The position numbers and the translations under genes were made by a program. The notes beneath the pieces were generated by a model that saw only the letters and a list, made by a program, of their open reading frames with translations, did no database searches and was not told the origin of the DNA. Source: Diphasiastrum complanatum (lineage: Eukaryota > Streptophyta > Lycopodiopsida > Lycopodiales > Lycopodiaceae). From it: DNA of 64,000 nucleotides. Positions 11,190 to 22,103 of this stretch are shown in pieces; position 1 is the first letter of the stretch, and the number at the start of each line of letters is the position of its first letter. The stretch spans positions 44,836,538 through 44,900,537 of the forward strand of contig CM055099.1 of NCBI GenBank assembly GCA_029204225.1, written 5' to 3'.

Positions 11190-12378
11190 AAAGTGTATAT
11201 CGAAGCCAACCGTGATGTCAAAAATAAAAAATAATGACCTACAATTTTTGGCTTACTAGGCCACCCGCCGCTCTTTCGCCAAATTGAAAGCCAAACTGGC
11301 ATTGCTTTCCGAAATGCTTCTCGTCACCAACTCCCAGCCCCCTGCCCAGTGAAATGGTGAAATCACTTCTAGCGCGTTCCGAACACTTTCTCCATGGCAA
11401 TCACTCTATTTTGGTGTACCATACTTGCAGGTACAGTTAGGGTGCCTTTCGTTTGGATGCTATAGCCTTCCGTTTGGCCAAAATAGGCTAAAGGAGGTGA
11501 AAATAAGGGCAATTTGGGTTTTTGAACTGTTTCTTCAGTGTGAAGAAACTTCACCTTTCAGAAAACTTGGGACCCAACAATTTTTTCACTTTAAAAATTT
11601 TTAATGAAAAGAAGGGTGCCTTTTCCCTTCAATTCTTCAGGACCCTTTCAAAGCCTATCTAAGGGTCATCCTCCATCCTGTGGCCCACGTTTCTCCCTGA
11701 GAACTTCATCTTGGCCATTGATTTTATTGGAGGCTTATCTGATTATTGCTAACAATCTCGAGCGCCGAAGGTAGCTCTTCCAGACGCTAAACACCTCCAC
11801 GCACTACGGCCTCTCTTCGATTCACCGCGCGCGAGCCTCCATGCGACCTCTCCTCTCTCCACGGCTATGGAGCTTACAAAGGGTTTTGGAAAAAATCCAC
11901 AGCCAACTTTTCAAGCTTTCCTCCAACTCTCCACGGCAGTCAACGGCTGTCTACAACTTGATCACTCCTGCTAAAATGCCCCTCTTCAAGCTTTTACAAC
12001 ACTGAAAAACCTTGTAAATGGAGAAAGATCTTCAATTTTTCCCCAGCCATAAAAGAAGAAAGACTTTTGAGCTATGCTCAGGTTTTCTCTAAGCCACTTT
12101 TTGCAGCCTTCTACTGCACTCAGGTCGCCCTACAGTCAGCCATCACCTGCTTCAAATAGATCTTCAATTGGCTTCAAATTGAATCCACAGTAGGCAACCT
12201 CTCTACGGAGTTCTATGCTTCCGTTTAGCTTCTCGTTTCAGTCAACAATCCCCTGCCTCTGAATCTTCTTACAGTTTTGAGCTAATCCATGAATCTCCAC
12301 AGACTCGGTTTTGTGCTTCCTAGCCAACAAACCGCCGTGAATTTGTAGCTCTCTGTTCTTGTCCGGTGATTCTAGCCA
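11190..12378 (-). other. untranslated leader of family-C element
   Basis: About 1.2 kb between the PBS and gag with no convincing coding frame. It contains AGCTCTCC/CCACGG-rich segments that look unlike the surrounding copia coding sequence. Short open frames here (12238-12435, 11369-11554) have no recognisable domain. Confidence 0.5.
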
Positions 12379-12393
12379 CCAATCTGATACCAA
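12379..12393 (-). other. primer-binding site, family C
   Basis: Minus strand TTGGTATCAGATTGG directly follows the LTR end CTTAAC; the first ten bases match the tRNA-Met type PBS. Confidence 0.75.
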
Positions 12394-12394
12394 G

Positions 12395-12638
12395 TTAAGA
12401 AAACAGTTTAAACACCCGACTGGATCAATCACCACAACACAACATCAAGTGCAACAAGACAAGACAACAAAATAGCTCACCTCAAACTGTATATTCAACT
12501 GATAAGTAAGTATAAAGTTGCTTAAAAGCACTCAAAAAGCTCGCAAAAGAAAAACGGCCTGATAATTCTAGAACTAAGCACATGTGGTGCCGTCGAAATA
12601 AGAAAGCACTGTATAAGTCGATCATTGCTATTTTAACT
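12395..12638 (-). repeat. 5' LTR of family-C element
   Basis: About 244 bp, unusually short for copia. Ends are AGTTAAAATAG and TTTTCTTAA on the minus strand rather than TG/CA. Pairs with 5017-5128 plus 8171-8308. Confidence 0.85.
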
Positions 12639-12639
12639 A

Positions 12640-13292
12640 GAAATACATCAAATGGATGTACAGACAACATATCTCAATGGAGTTATCGAAGAAGACATTT
12701 GCATGGTGCAACCTGAAGGTTATATTATCGAGAGTAAGCACAATCATGTTTGTAAATTCCATAAGGTACTTTATGGCTTGAAGCAATCTGCTCGAGCATG
12801 GTTTCAAAGGATCAATACTTTTCTTATTTATCATGGCTACACACCTAGCTCTTCATATTCAAATGTTTACTTCAAAGTAGTGCAGCAGTCCTTTATCATT
12901 ATCACTTTCTACGTGGATGATACATTGCTTTTCAGCAACAATACCATTTTGATAAAAGAAGCCAAGACAATGCTATCTTCCGAATTCGACATGATCAATC
13001 TAGGCGAAGCTCATTTCTGCCTTGGTATACAAATCCATAGAGACAGAAAACAGAAGTTGGTCTACATTACGCACAGAGATACATCTACAACATGTTAGTC
13101 AGATATAATCTGATGAATTGCAAGTTAGCTCTCTCACCAATGGAACCAAGACTCAAATTGTCAAAGGACCAGTGTCTCCAAATAATTCATGAGAAGCAGC
13201 AGATGCATGAGTATCCTTACCATTCTATTATAGGATCTCTTATGTACATCATGATCTGTACCAGGCCAGACATAGCTTTTGCAGTCAGCTGT
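12640..13292 (+). pseudogene. family-A RT, continuation of copy 1
   Basis: Resumes RT at HQMDVQTTYLNG, then LYGLKQSARAWFQR, FYVDDTLLFSNN (catalytic YVDD intact) and LCLGIQIHRDR-type sequence. A frameshift near 13080 moves to LVRYNLMNCKLALSPMEP and ends at TRPDIAFAVS, where homology stops abruptly at about 13292. In the other copy this point is followed by the rest of the RNase H domain, so a rearrangement breakpoint lies here. Confidence 0.88.
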
Positions 13293-14172
13293 CCGGTAAT
13301 AAAGTCGCGCAACATTGATATGATCGTTTTCAGTCTGCAAGGGCTTGTTGATATCTTAACAGGGGGAGGTGTGATTGAGGTATGAGAGGGGATTTGGTGG
13401 AGGTGATTGTGGTATTAGGGGTGGTGACTGAATGCGTGTCAGTAATGCAAAATCGTCTACATTGACTACAGAGTCAAGTAGGGTGGAAGGATGTATAGAT
13501 GAGGGCTTTCATGAGATTATGGAATCAAAGTCCATGTTAAGTGTGAATGAAGGGGTGGATATGGTAGTAAGCGGGGGAGGTAATGGTGGGAGTATGGTAA
13601 TACTTGTTGGATAGATGAACTATTGAAGTGACCTGAGCTGGCTGGACCCCTCCAAATGAACCTGAGCCAAAAGCTCCTACATCCACAGAACTGTCTGCTG
13701 CTGCTACTGCTTGTCTTCTTTGTTGCTTGTTGGAGTAGAGCCTCCTACTGCTTTAGAACCTCCTTTGGGACTTGAGAGGATTTCAAGCTCTCTCCGGATT
13801 CAGCATACTCTCTGCCCCTATATCATTGGATAAGATATCAAGGAAAATACTGGTCTCGGTGCTTATCGCCTTGCCATTTTGCTTCTTCATGGGAGGTGTA
13901 GGTGAGGCAGTTTTTGCTGATACCTGTGGGGTGGCCCACTTTTTTGTGCTAGGATAGACTTCCTCTAGCTCTTTCAGGGTGGCGGCCGTTCGTTGTCCCA
14001 GATGTTGTGCGACCAACATGTGCAAGAGACAGCCACACTTGGTAGGGAATTTCCTGGCCTTCATGGCCACACATAATTTGTTGGTGACTTTCTCTGCCCA
14101 CTTGTAATTCCTGGTTGGATCATCCATGGTTAGAGTTAATGAAAATAGATCGCTTGGTGGGATGCGATCCAT
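13293..14172 (-). pseudogene. unknown proline-rich ORF relic
   Basis: Minus strand from 14172 reads 129 codons starting MDRIPPSDLFSL, including KLCVAMKARKFPTKCGCLLH and LKELEEVYPSTKKWATP. After the stop near 13783 a second frame (about 13610-13380) reads proline-rich sequence with phrases such as LPPLPPPLTTISTPSF and SPPLIPQSPPPNPL. Not recognised. It starts 88 bp after the end of an inverted family-A 3' LTR, so it could be host flank or another element's accessory ORF. Confidence 0.35.
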
Positions 14173-14259
14173 CTTGGCGATTGTGATATTTACTCAAAAA
14201 TGACAATATATACTTGAAAATGAGGAGGTGCACTGGACAAATATATATTATGCAGAGGC

Positions 14260-15443
14260 TGTCGGAAAGTGGTGTACAGAAGATAGGTCTAGTTCGAAAA
14301 GAAAACAAACTTGAAAAAGAAACAAATGAAAATAATTTGAGTGTCTAGAAAGAAAACTTTTTGTGCATGACGGAATAAACTATCTTCCTCTTTCACAATG
14401 CATGACTATGCCTATCAATTTCAAACAAAACAATAGTGATACAAATCACGTTTGAACTTATAGTAACTAACTTTGAAATCGCTAGTACTACAATGATTAC
14501 GTAGCCAAACAATTAAGCATAAGAAATTATCAGACAAATAATTGGTTGTGAATTGTTTATGAATTAGTTGTGAAGAAATACATAAACACATACATTCTGA
14601 GACAAAATTTGAATGCAATGAAGGATAGTATTGATTCAGTATGAAAACGTAACAGAAGTAAATGAGTACAATAAGTTGCGGATTGAAGTTGCGTACTCTA
14701 TGCTATCTCTTAACGGCTAAAATGAAAGTCTGAATTAAGCGCAATGCTGATATGCAATAACGCAATAGCAATCTCTAAAAACAACTCTAAGAAGTGAGCT
14801 AGAATACTCAAGAGTGTTTAAGCTCGCAGGCTTGAGAGAGAGAGAGAGAACTATCCAAATGCTTCTAATAATCTTGATCATCATCAAACTACATGAATAT
14901 AAATAACTATTTAGACTAAAAAATTAGGTCGTGAATTACGATCGCCAGTTGGCTGGTAATCAGCTGGCATCCATCCGGTCCTTGTCATTGATTGCTGATA
15001 AGCGATGAAATTGGCCGTAAACATTCTGTCTGCATAAATGAACCAAAACTGTAGCTCTGCAGAAATGAACTAAAATAGCCACAGGCGACAGTGTCAAGTT
15101 TCTTGCGAAAATAGGGAGAAAAGGAGACGGTGCCCTTAAATCTCATTTAGGGTTGCCCCACACTTTGCCAGAGTCATTTCCTTAACATTTGAGGATCTAT
15201 AGAAAAAGCAAAAAATGTGACACTGTGATTTTACACAAGATTTTTGTCAAGCAAAAACTGTGAAAAAGAGACGTTACATTTTCAACAGAATTCATGACAG
15301 GCAAAAAAGACGATATTGTCGTAAACTCCATGTAATTTTGCATACTATTGTGTAAACACACGAGAAAATTTGCAGAACTAGATAAACAATGGATGAAGAT
15401 TAAAACCGATTAGTCGATTGGAAAGAGGGAGAATAATCCAACA
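14260..15443 (-). repeat. complete 3' LTR, family A, inverted
   Basis: 1184 bp from TGTTGGATTATT (minus strand, at 15443) to TTCCGACA (14260); strongly similar to 53383-54547. Preceded in its own direction by the polypurine run AAGGGGGAG and the RNase H tail, which makes it a 3' LTR. Confidence 0.9.
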
Positions 15444-15690
15444 CTCCCCCTTAATCTGAATCTTTGAATGTCTTGACCTTCAAACTTAGTTCTATATAGA
15501 ATCTGCTGTGTGACTCCAAACTTAATGCTTTAGTAAAAACATTTGCTGTCATATCTTGCGTTCTACAATACTGCAATCTGACCTCTTCGTTGAGAACTTT
15601 GCTTCTGACGAAATGATACTTCAGTTCAATGTGCTTACTCCTAGAATGAAATCTAGGATTGGCTGATAAAGTGATGTCGCTTTGATTACC
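15444..15690 (-). pseudogene. RNase H tail and PPT, family A, inverted
   Basis: Minus strand corresponds to 53140-53382 of the other copy (GVSTLN/KYHFVRSKVLNEEV-type sequence, then AFKDSD and a stop) followed by AAGGGGGAG. Cut at about 15695 where the family-C element begins. Confidence 0.85.
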
Positions 15691-15699
15691 ACTCTTCTA

Positions 15700-18600
15700 A
15701 CTACAACATCTGGAAATTCAAAATGAAGAGCATTTTGATGGAGAAAGAGTTATGGGAGATCGTAGCAGGTATTGAAGTTCGGCCAAATACCACTCCAGGT
15801 GACAAGAGGGCCTTTGATAAAAAGGCGCAGAGAGCATTGTCCTTGATCAATCTTTTAGTGAAAGACCATGTGATCACCCATATAAGTGATGCAATGATAG
15901 CTAGGGGAGCTTGGGAAGCTCTTAGAATGCAATTTCAAACTTGCAATGTAGCTCGAGCCATGTTCTTGAAGTCGATATTGAACGTAGTCAGGATGGAAGA
16001 AAGTGAATCGGTGGGATCTTTCTTCACCAGAATAAAGGAGCTGAGAGATCAACTTGTGGCAATTGGAGAACCAATTAGGGACGTTGAATTGGTACATACC
16101 ACTATGAGCGGTGTCTCGGAAGGGCTACAGATGTTTGTGAGTGGCATTGTTTCGAGGGAGAGATTGCCTGCTTTTGAAGACTTCCATGGAATCATGTTGC
16201 AGGAAGAGCAGCGCCACGAAGTGGTGAAGTCAAGGCAAACCCCACAGGAGGATCAAGCCTTGCTTGCTAAAGGCAAGCAAAAAGGATGGAAAAGGATTCC
16301 CAAGAAATCCAAGGATGATGATGACGAGGGAGAGTTGTCATTGAAGGCAAAAAAGAAGAAGAAAGACAAATGTTACTATTGCCACAAACTGGGTCATTGG
16401 GCACGTGAGTGTTACAAGAAGAAAGCAGACATAAAGGCGGGCAATGTGAAACAACAAGGCAACATCGACGAAGATGATGGGAAAGATGATGAGATAAGTG
16501 TCTTCTCATTAGCATTGGCATCCCAGGTTGATGATGGTGCCAGATGGTTCATAGATTTAGGCGCCACAAGGCATATGACTGGGAAACGCGATTGGTTTGA
16601 GAAATTCTCACCAATCCATGATGGGGACAAAGTCACTCAAGCCAATGGGGAGGAACGCCAAATACAGGGTGTTGGCAATGTACCTATGCAGTTTCCTGAT
16701 GGTAAAATCAAGAATATCCCTAATGTGCTTTATGTTCCTGGACTCAAAAAGAGTTTGCTTTCTGTTGGAGTACTGGCAAATCAACATCTTAAGATAGGAG
16801 AATATGGTTTGGCTATCTCAACAACATCTCAATTTGAGTTGTGGAATAGAAGACTTGGTCACTTGAACTATGGGAGCTTAAGATTGAAGGCGAAGCTGAA
16901 GATGGTAATAGTATCACCAGCATTGTAGGATGATCATCACACAATATGTAAATGATGCATCATGGGAAAGCATCACAGGGAGACATTCAAGAAAGGTGGA
17001 GCTGCAAGAACTAAGAAACCACTGGAACTTATTCACAGCGACCTGTGCGGCCCAATGAAGACCATGTTGTTGGGGAAAGCATATTATTCTATGACTTTCA
17101 TGGATGATTACTCTAGGAGAACATGGATTTATTTTTTGAAGAAGAAATCTGACGCTTTTGCTCACTTCAAGGAGTTTAAGACTTTAGTAGAGAACCAACT
17201 TGATGCACGCATCAAAGTGCGAAGATCTGATAGAGGGGGCGAATACAAATTTGATGATTTTGAGGACTTTTGTAAGGAACACGACATCAAAAGACAATTC
17301 ACACAATCACACACGCCACATAGTAATGGTTTAGCTGAAAGGAAAAATAGGACTATTATGGAGAGTGCATGCTCCATGATGAAGCAAATGGGCTTGACCG
17401 ATTCACTTTGATCGAAAGCGTGCAGTGCGGCAACGTTCTTGCAAAATAGGAGCCCTATAGTTGCGGTTCCAAATGTGAGTCCCGAAGACGCATTTACAGG
17501 AATAAAGCCAAAAATCGACAAGTTTCGTGTCATTGGATGTAGGGCCTATGTACATGTGCCAAAGGAAGAACGAAAGAAACTTGATGCAAAAGCAGTCAAG
17601 TGTATCTTTGTCAGTTATGATGAGAGGACGAAGGCATATAGTTGTTTTGACCCTGTAATGAACAAGATTCCATAAGCAAATATGTGATCTTTGATGAGAC
17701 GCATAGGTATGAAGATAAAGACCATGCAAGTGATGAAAGCATCAAAAGACTTCTCACAATTCTGGAAGAAGAAGATGAAGAAAACGCTCCACAAGATGAT
17801 GCACGTGAAGATGAGAGTCGAGAGGGTGAGTCACGAGAAAACACCACCTATTCAAGAGCCTAGGGGAAAGTACTTGCCAATAGGAGCAATAAAGGAGAAA
17901 CCGATTGGAAGTAAGAGACATTACTTGGACACTTCTTGGGACACATACTTTCCACGTAGTGTATTACCTAAATCTAAGATACCAAAATGGTATAAAAAGA
18001 TCATGAAGGACGTAAAGCTAAATCAACCAAGATCTAGCACACAAGGAGAAGTGAGAAGATCAATGAGGGAAAGAAAGTCTCCCGATCGTTATCATGTGAA
18101 CTATGCCCTAATGAGTGACATTTTGAAGTGTCGAGAGCCATCAACCTTTGATTAAGCAAAGGATCACAAAGAATGGCAAAGGGCAATGGAAGAGGAGATG
18201 GAATCCATCCACAAGCATGATACATGGGAGTTCGTTGATCTACCACTTGGAAAGAAACCCATTGACAACAAATGGGTGTTTAGAACAAAGTTTCATGAGG
18301 ATGGCACGATAGCAAAGCATAAGGCACGCCTAGTAGTGAAGGGCTATGAGAAAAATAAAGGAATTGACTATGAAGAGACATTTGCTCCAGTGGCTAAGTG
18401 GACTTCTTTCTCATGGGTTTGTAAAAACAAATTCAAAACCAAATCTTTATGTTCTTATAAACGAAGATAGCATTGCCTTGATTGTACTTTATGTTATTGA
18501 TATCATTATCACGGGCAATGATGAGAACACTCATTCTATCAAAGCCAAGTTATACAAGCAATTTGAGATGACAGATTTAGATCTTATGCACTATTGCTTG

Positions 18601-19400
18601 GGTGTCGAAGTATGGAAAATTGGCAGTGATATCAGGTTATGTCAAAACAAGTATGTGCGCGAGGTATTGGAGAGATTTCGCATGACAGAATGCAAACCTT
18701 CCATCACCCCTTGCGAAGCTGGTAAGAAATTATCTCATATTGATGATAGTGCACATGTTGACGCTACTTTATTTCGTCAGCTAGTTGAGAGTTTGATATA
18801 TCTTACGACCACACGTCCTGATATCTGCTATGCTATAAGGTTGATTAGCCAATTCATGTCATCACCCACTATGGACCATTGGAAAGCTGCAAAAAGGATT
18901 TTGAGGTATGTGAAAGGTACACCTAACCTTGGCTTGATCTACAAAAGACAAAGTGCTTTACCTAAATTGCAGGGTTATGTTGACGCTGATTGGGCAGGAA
19001 ATGTAGATGATAGAAAGTCAACAACAGGTTATGCCTTCAATTTTGGTAGCGGTTGTTTTTCATGGTCTATCAAGAAGCAAGATACCATTTCTCTTTCTTC
19101 TACAGAAGCCGAATATAAAGCGTTAAGTTCTGCCACCCAAGAAGCTATTTGGCTACGTAAGTTGTTATGTAAAATTGGCATGAAGCAGGTAAATCCTACT
19201 ATTATTTTCTGTGACAGCCAAACTGGAATACAATTGGCTAAGAATCTCGTCTTTCACACGAGGACAAAACATATTGAGGTAAAATATCACTTTGTGTGTG
19301 AAAACTACAATCTGAAGATATAAGTATTGTACACTGTTCTACGTTGTTACAAGTTGTTGATATATTTACGAAAGCTTTAAGTAAAGAAGTGAGAGAGGTA
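15700..19400 (+). pseudogene. Ty1/copia gag-pol, family C copy 2
   Basis: Starts inside gag (YNIWKFKMK) without LTR or PBS. 15723-16928 is open: gag, CCHC knuckle CYYCHKLGHWAREC (about 16371-16412), protease WFIDLGATRHMTG (DSG has become DLG), GAG-pre-integrase LWNRRLGHLNYG. Integrase 16962-17411 keeps [16 protein letters not shown] and NGLAERKN. RT begins at about 18170 (NKWVFRTKFHEDG) and loses its centre near 18400; the active site reads YVIDIIITG. RNase H (18940-19330) keeps VDADW, STEAEY and CDSQT. Homology ends near 19390 with no 3' LTR. Several stops and frameshifts (16926, 17409, 17673, 18153). Confidence 0.9.
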
Positions 19401-19612
19401 AAGAGCACTAGCAAAATTGAGCATAGCATGAAAAAAACAATAGTATGAAGTTCTTTTGAATGTTTTAAAATTTTGGGGTTTATATTAATTTTAATCATAT
19501 GTAAATTCAATTTCGTATTAAGAGATTAAGCTTTTGTTCATTGGCTAGTTGTATTGTTTGTAATTTTATTTGGTAAATGCATTTTATTTAATGTGAATGA
19601 CTAGAAAGTTAT

Positions 19613-19922
19613 GGGCAAAGTGTTTGCAACCTACTTTGCACAACAACTAACAACTACGACATGACAAATGTACACTTGAGAAGGTGTCTCAAGTCAACGG
19701 TGCAGGAGGAGGCTTGAGCAAAGTGTTCTCGACCTACTTTGCACAACAACTAACAACTACGACATGACAAATGTACACTTGCGAAGGTATCTCAAGTGCT
19801 CGGTGGAGGAGGAGGCTCGGGCAAAGTGTTCTCAACCTACTTTGCACAACAACTAACAACTACGACATGACAAATGTACACTTGCGAAGGTGTCTCAAGT
19901 CAATGGTGGAGGACGAGGCTCG
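19613..19922. repeat. 103-bp tandem repeat, three copies
   Basis: Units start at 19613, 19715 and 19819 with GGGCAAAGTG or GAGCAAAGTG and share CAACAACTAACAACTACGAC. A partial fourth unit (GGGCAAGGGTG) begins at 19922. Open frames across it change identity between copies, so protein coding is doubtful. Confidence 0.9.
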
Positions 19923-20049
19923 GGCAAGGGTGCCGCCGGTGGAGGAGGCTCGAGAGCGTGAGGAGCATGGTCAAATCAAAAGGACTCAACTCCACATAGC
20001 ATTTGTTGCACACACCTCTTGGGTGGAGGCGGGCCGCTGCGAGGGGTAG

Positions 20050-20409
20050 GATTCCATGGTCAATTTTAAAAAAAAGCTCAACTTACTTGACTAGTAATCC
20101 ACTACCCTTCACTTTTAGATGTTGACTTTGACCAGGGTACGACTTGGTCAGCTTCAAACTATTCCAATTTCAGTTCCCACTTCCCTACAGCCTACATCCT
20201 CATCTGATCTCTCTCCTATTTATTCATGGCGAAGCTGTTTCTTCTTTCATGTGCTCGCCGATCTCTGCTCGGTGATCGCATCCATCAGGCCCTTGCTCGT
20301 AGATCTAGATCCTAGCGATCCTTTTCCAGCTTTGTCTCAAATCAACTGCTTATAGCCGATGTGGCTGGCGAAGCAAAGCAGTTGAGTGTTGAGGGTGCGA
20401 TATATATAG
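20050..20409 (+). other. spacer / probable 5' region of the 231-aa ORF
   Basis: CT-rich and moderately GC-richer than its neighbours. Contains one 29-codon ORF (20226-20315) listed separately and a TATA-like GATATATATAGATG immediately before the downstream ATG. No retroelement similarity noticed. Confidence 0.3.
20226..20315 (+). CDS. 29-aa Arg-rich small ORF
   Basis: Starts MAKLFLLSCARRSLLGD and continues with alternating hydrophobic and Arg residues (5 of the last 12 residues are Arg) before TAG. The composition resembles a mitochondrial presequence, but there is no splice donor joining it to the next frame. Possibly an upstream ORF of the 231-aa gene or chance. Confidence 0.2.
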   Translation: MAKLFLLSCARRSLLGDRIHQALARRSRS

Positions 20410-21105
20410 ATGGCCATCAAAGCGGTTAAGCTGCGAGTTGTAAGGAAGCTGAATAGCATGAATTTGTTGTCGCTATTGGGACGCAGAAAGCACAGAAAAC
20501 TAGCATTCAAGCCCAATTCGTTTCCGGAATCCAACCCTATTGGGCTTTTGAAAACCGAGAATGAATCAAATGATAACGAAAAGGTTGCCTCTCCGATCAA
20601 TGATTCCTCGGCGCCCTACTCGACATCAGAGGAGTGGCGCCATGTTCTGCCTCACGCACATCACTCTACTTGTCCTGAAGTATCTTCGAAAGCTGTCTAC
20701 AAATATGGGCTGCAAGGTTCAAATGTCATAGACTCATCTCAGGACTGGATGGAACAGAGAAGCTTAGCACAGGGTTTGTGTATTTTATTTAACATTGTCT
20801 TGCTTATTCTGACCAGCGAATTGTCCCGCGTTTGGAAACGCTTTTTGGAGATAGCTTTGCCCACTACCTTGTCAATCAAGAAAGCTCTGACAGACATCTT
20901 ATTTGTGATTCTTGACCTTGCATTTGGTCTCTTTGTTATTATGTTATATAGTAGAGAGTTGTCAGTGAAACCACTCGTCCTGGCATTTGATGAGTTAAAG
21001 CTTTTGTCTACATATTTTGTTGACTCCAGGCCAATAAGGTCGTACTCAAATGAGCTACGTGGATTACTTGACTTCTTCAAGAACTCGCGAGGCTTCTCAA
21101 GATGA
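20410..21105 (+). CDS. hypothetical 231-aa protein, possibly membrane-associated
   Basis: Longest intact frame not attributable to a mobile element. Start ATG at 20410 (MAIKAVKLRVVRKL), basic N-terminus with LLGRRKHRKLAFK, a polar middle (residues about 45-105), then two hydrophobic segments (about 118-137 GLCILFNIVLLILTSEL, and about 156-178 LTDILFVILDLAFGLFVIML) and a polar C-terminus LLDFFKNSRGFSR. Two membrane helices are plausible. Not recognised. No intron is needed, although GT...AG positions exist around 20775-20818. Lies between a tandem repeat and an intron-rich gene; probably a host gene or a processed copy. Confidence 0.5.
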   Translation: MAIKAVKLRVVRKLNSMNLLSLLGRRKHRKLAFKPNSFPESNPIGLLKTENESNDNEKVASPINDSSAPYSTSEEWRHVLPHAHHSTCPEVSSKAVYKYGLQGSNVIDSSQDWMEQRSLAQGLCILFNIVLLILTSELSRVWKRFLEIALPTTLSIKKALTDILFVILDLAFGLFVIMLYSRELSVKPLVLAFDELKLLSTYFVDSRPIRSYSNELRGLLDFFKNSRGFSR

Positions 21106-22103
21106 CTAGGCAGGCGATATAAATCTTTCTACTGTGAACTCTGCCTTTACTGTCCAAGGCTTGAAAGGGTAAGGTTCCCTTTAGTTAGCAGCTTGTGTAA
21201 GCTGCTCTTAGATCAGACAGGATATTAAAAAGATATGAAGGCAGACCCAAGTTACAGCTCTCTTCCTAAGACACCTGCAAAGACTCAAAAGAGATGGATG
21301 TAGGAGGCTGAATAACCACTATATTCAGAGCATAAGAGGAGATATGGCAATCTGCAGATATAGTAGGACAGTAGAGGCTTTTTAAGAGTTCGACCATTTT
21401 GTGAGTAAATAGAATGCGAGTTTTGCGAGTTTTAGGGTATCGATATATTTGATTGGCAAGATCAACAAAAAATGAGACCATTAAGTGAGCATGTATGTTG
21501 GGACTCACGTCGCTTATGCTAGGACTCACGTGGTATTATACATATAGTTCACATGTTTTTGATGAAAGCGTGACTGTTATTTCACAGTGGGGCAATTACA
21601 AAATATGAAAATGTCTCTCAAATCATTTCCCAATTTAGAGGACGACAAGATTGATCCACTTCATGATACTGAAAGCACAAACCTCTATGACATTATCTTT
21701 TAGTGTTATCTCATTATGAAAGTTCTTAGAAATTTTAATCCAACTTTACTCGCAATTATTGTGCATTTTGGAGTACCAAAATAAAAACCATAACTGCATG
21801 TCTCAATATGAAAGATCTCAAAATTTCTAATCCAACTTCACTCGGAATTATTGTGCATATTAGAATACCAATGCATACCCCATATTAGAATACCAATTAC
21901 CAAAACAAAAAATCACAACTGCACGAGCCTATGACATTGAGATGTTCTTGTAAATCAAGACCAAAACAAACACTGATCCATTTCAAAACCATAAAATTGG
22001 TCTTCAATCCAGATGCAAATGTACGATATTTGAGTTCAAGTAGTATTTTAGCATTTACGGGATACGAGATGAAATTCACATGAGAAAATAAAGTGACCTA
22101 ACA
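21106..22103. other. spacer with imperfect tandem repeat
   Basis: No gene seen. Holds two diverged direct copies of about 90 bp (from 21715 and from 21808) sharing AATCCAACTT, CTCG, AATTATTGTGCAT and GTACCAA/ATACCAA. Probably the 3' side of the minus-strand gene downstream and of the 231-aa ORF. Confidence 0.35.

Larger units (their letters stand above)
5016..12639 (-). mobile_element. family-C copia element nested in family-A RT
   Basis: Minus-strand LTR element whose removal rejoins the family-A RT frame (GATTTGGAAA then TACATCAAATGG, as in the uninterrupted copy near 52107-52130). Probable target-site duplication is GAAAA/GAAAT. The 5' LTR (12395-12638) is followed by a PBS; gag is at 10836-11189; integrase and the RNase H tail are at 8309-8821; the 3' LTR is split into 5017-5128 and 8171-8308. 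Protease, most of integrase and RT are lost. It carries a family-D element in its 3' LTR and a family-E LTR plus leader internally. Confidence 0.85.

Noticed and set aside
16267-16521. His-rich minus-strand frame
   Set aside because: Antisense shadow of the Lys/Asp-rich gag linker.
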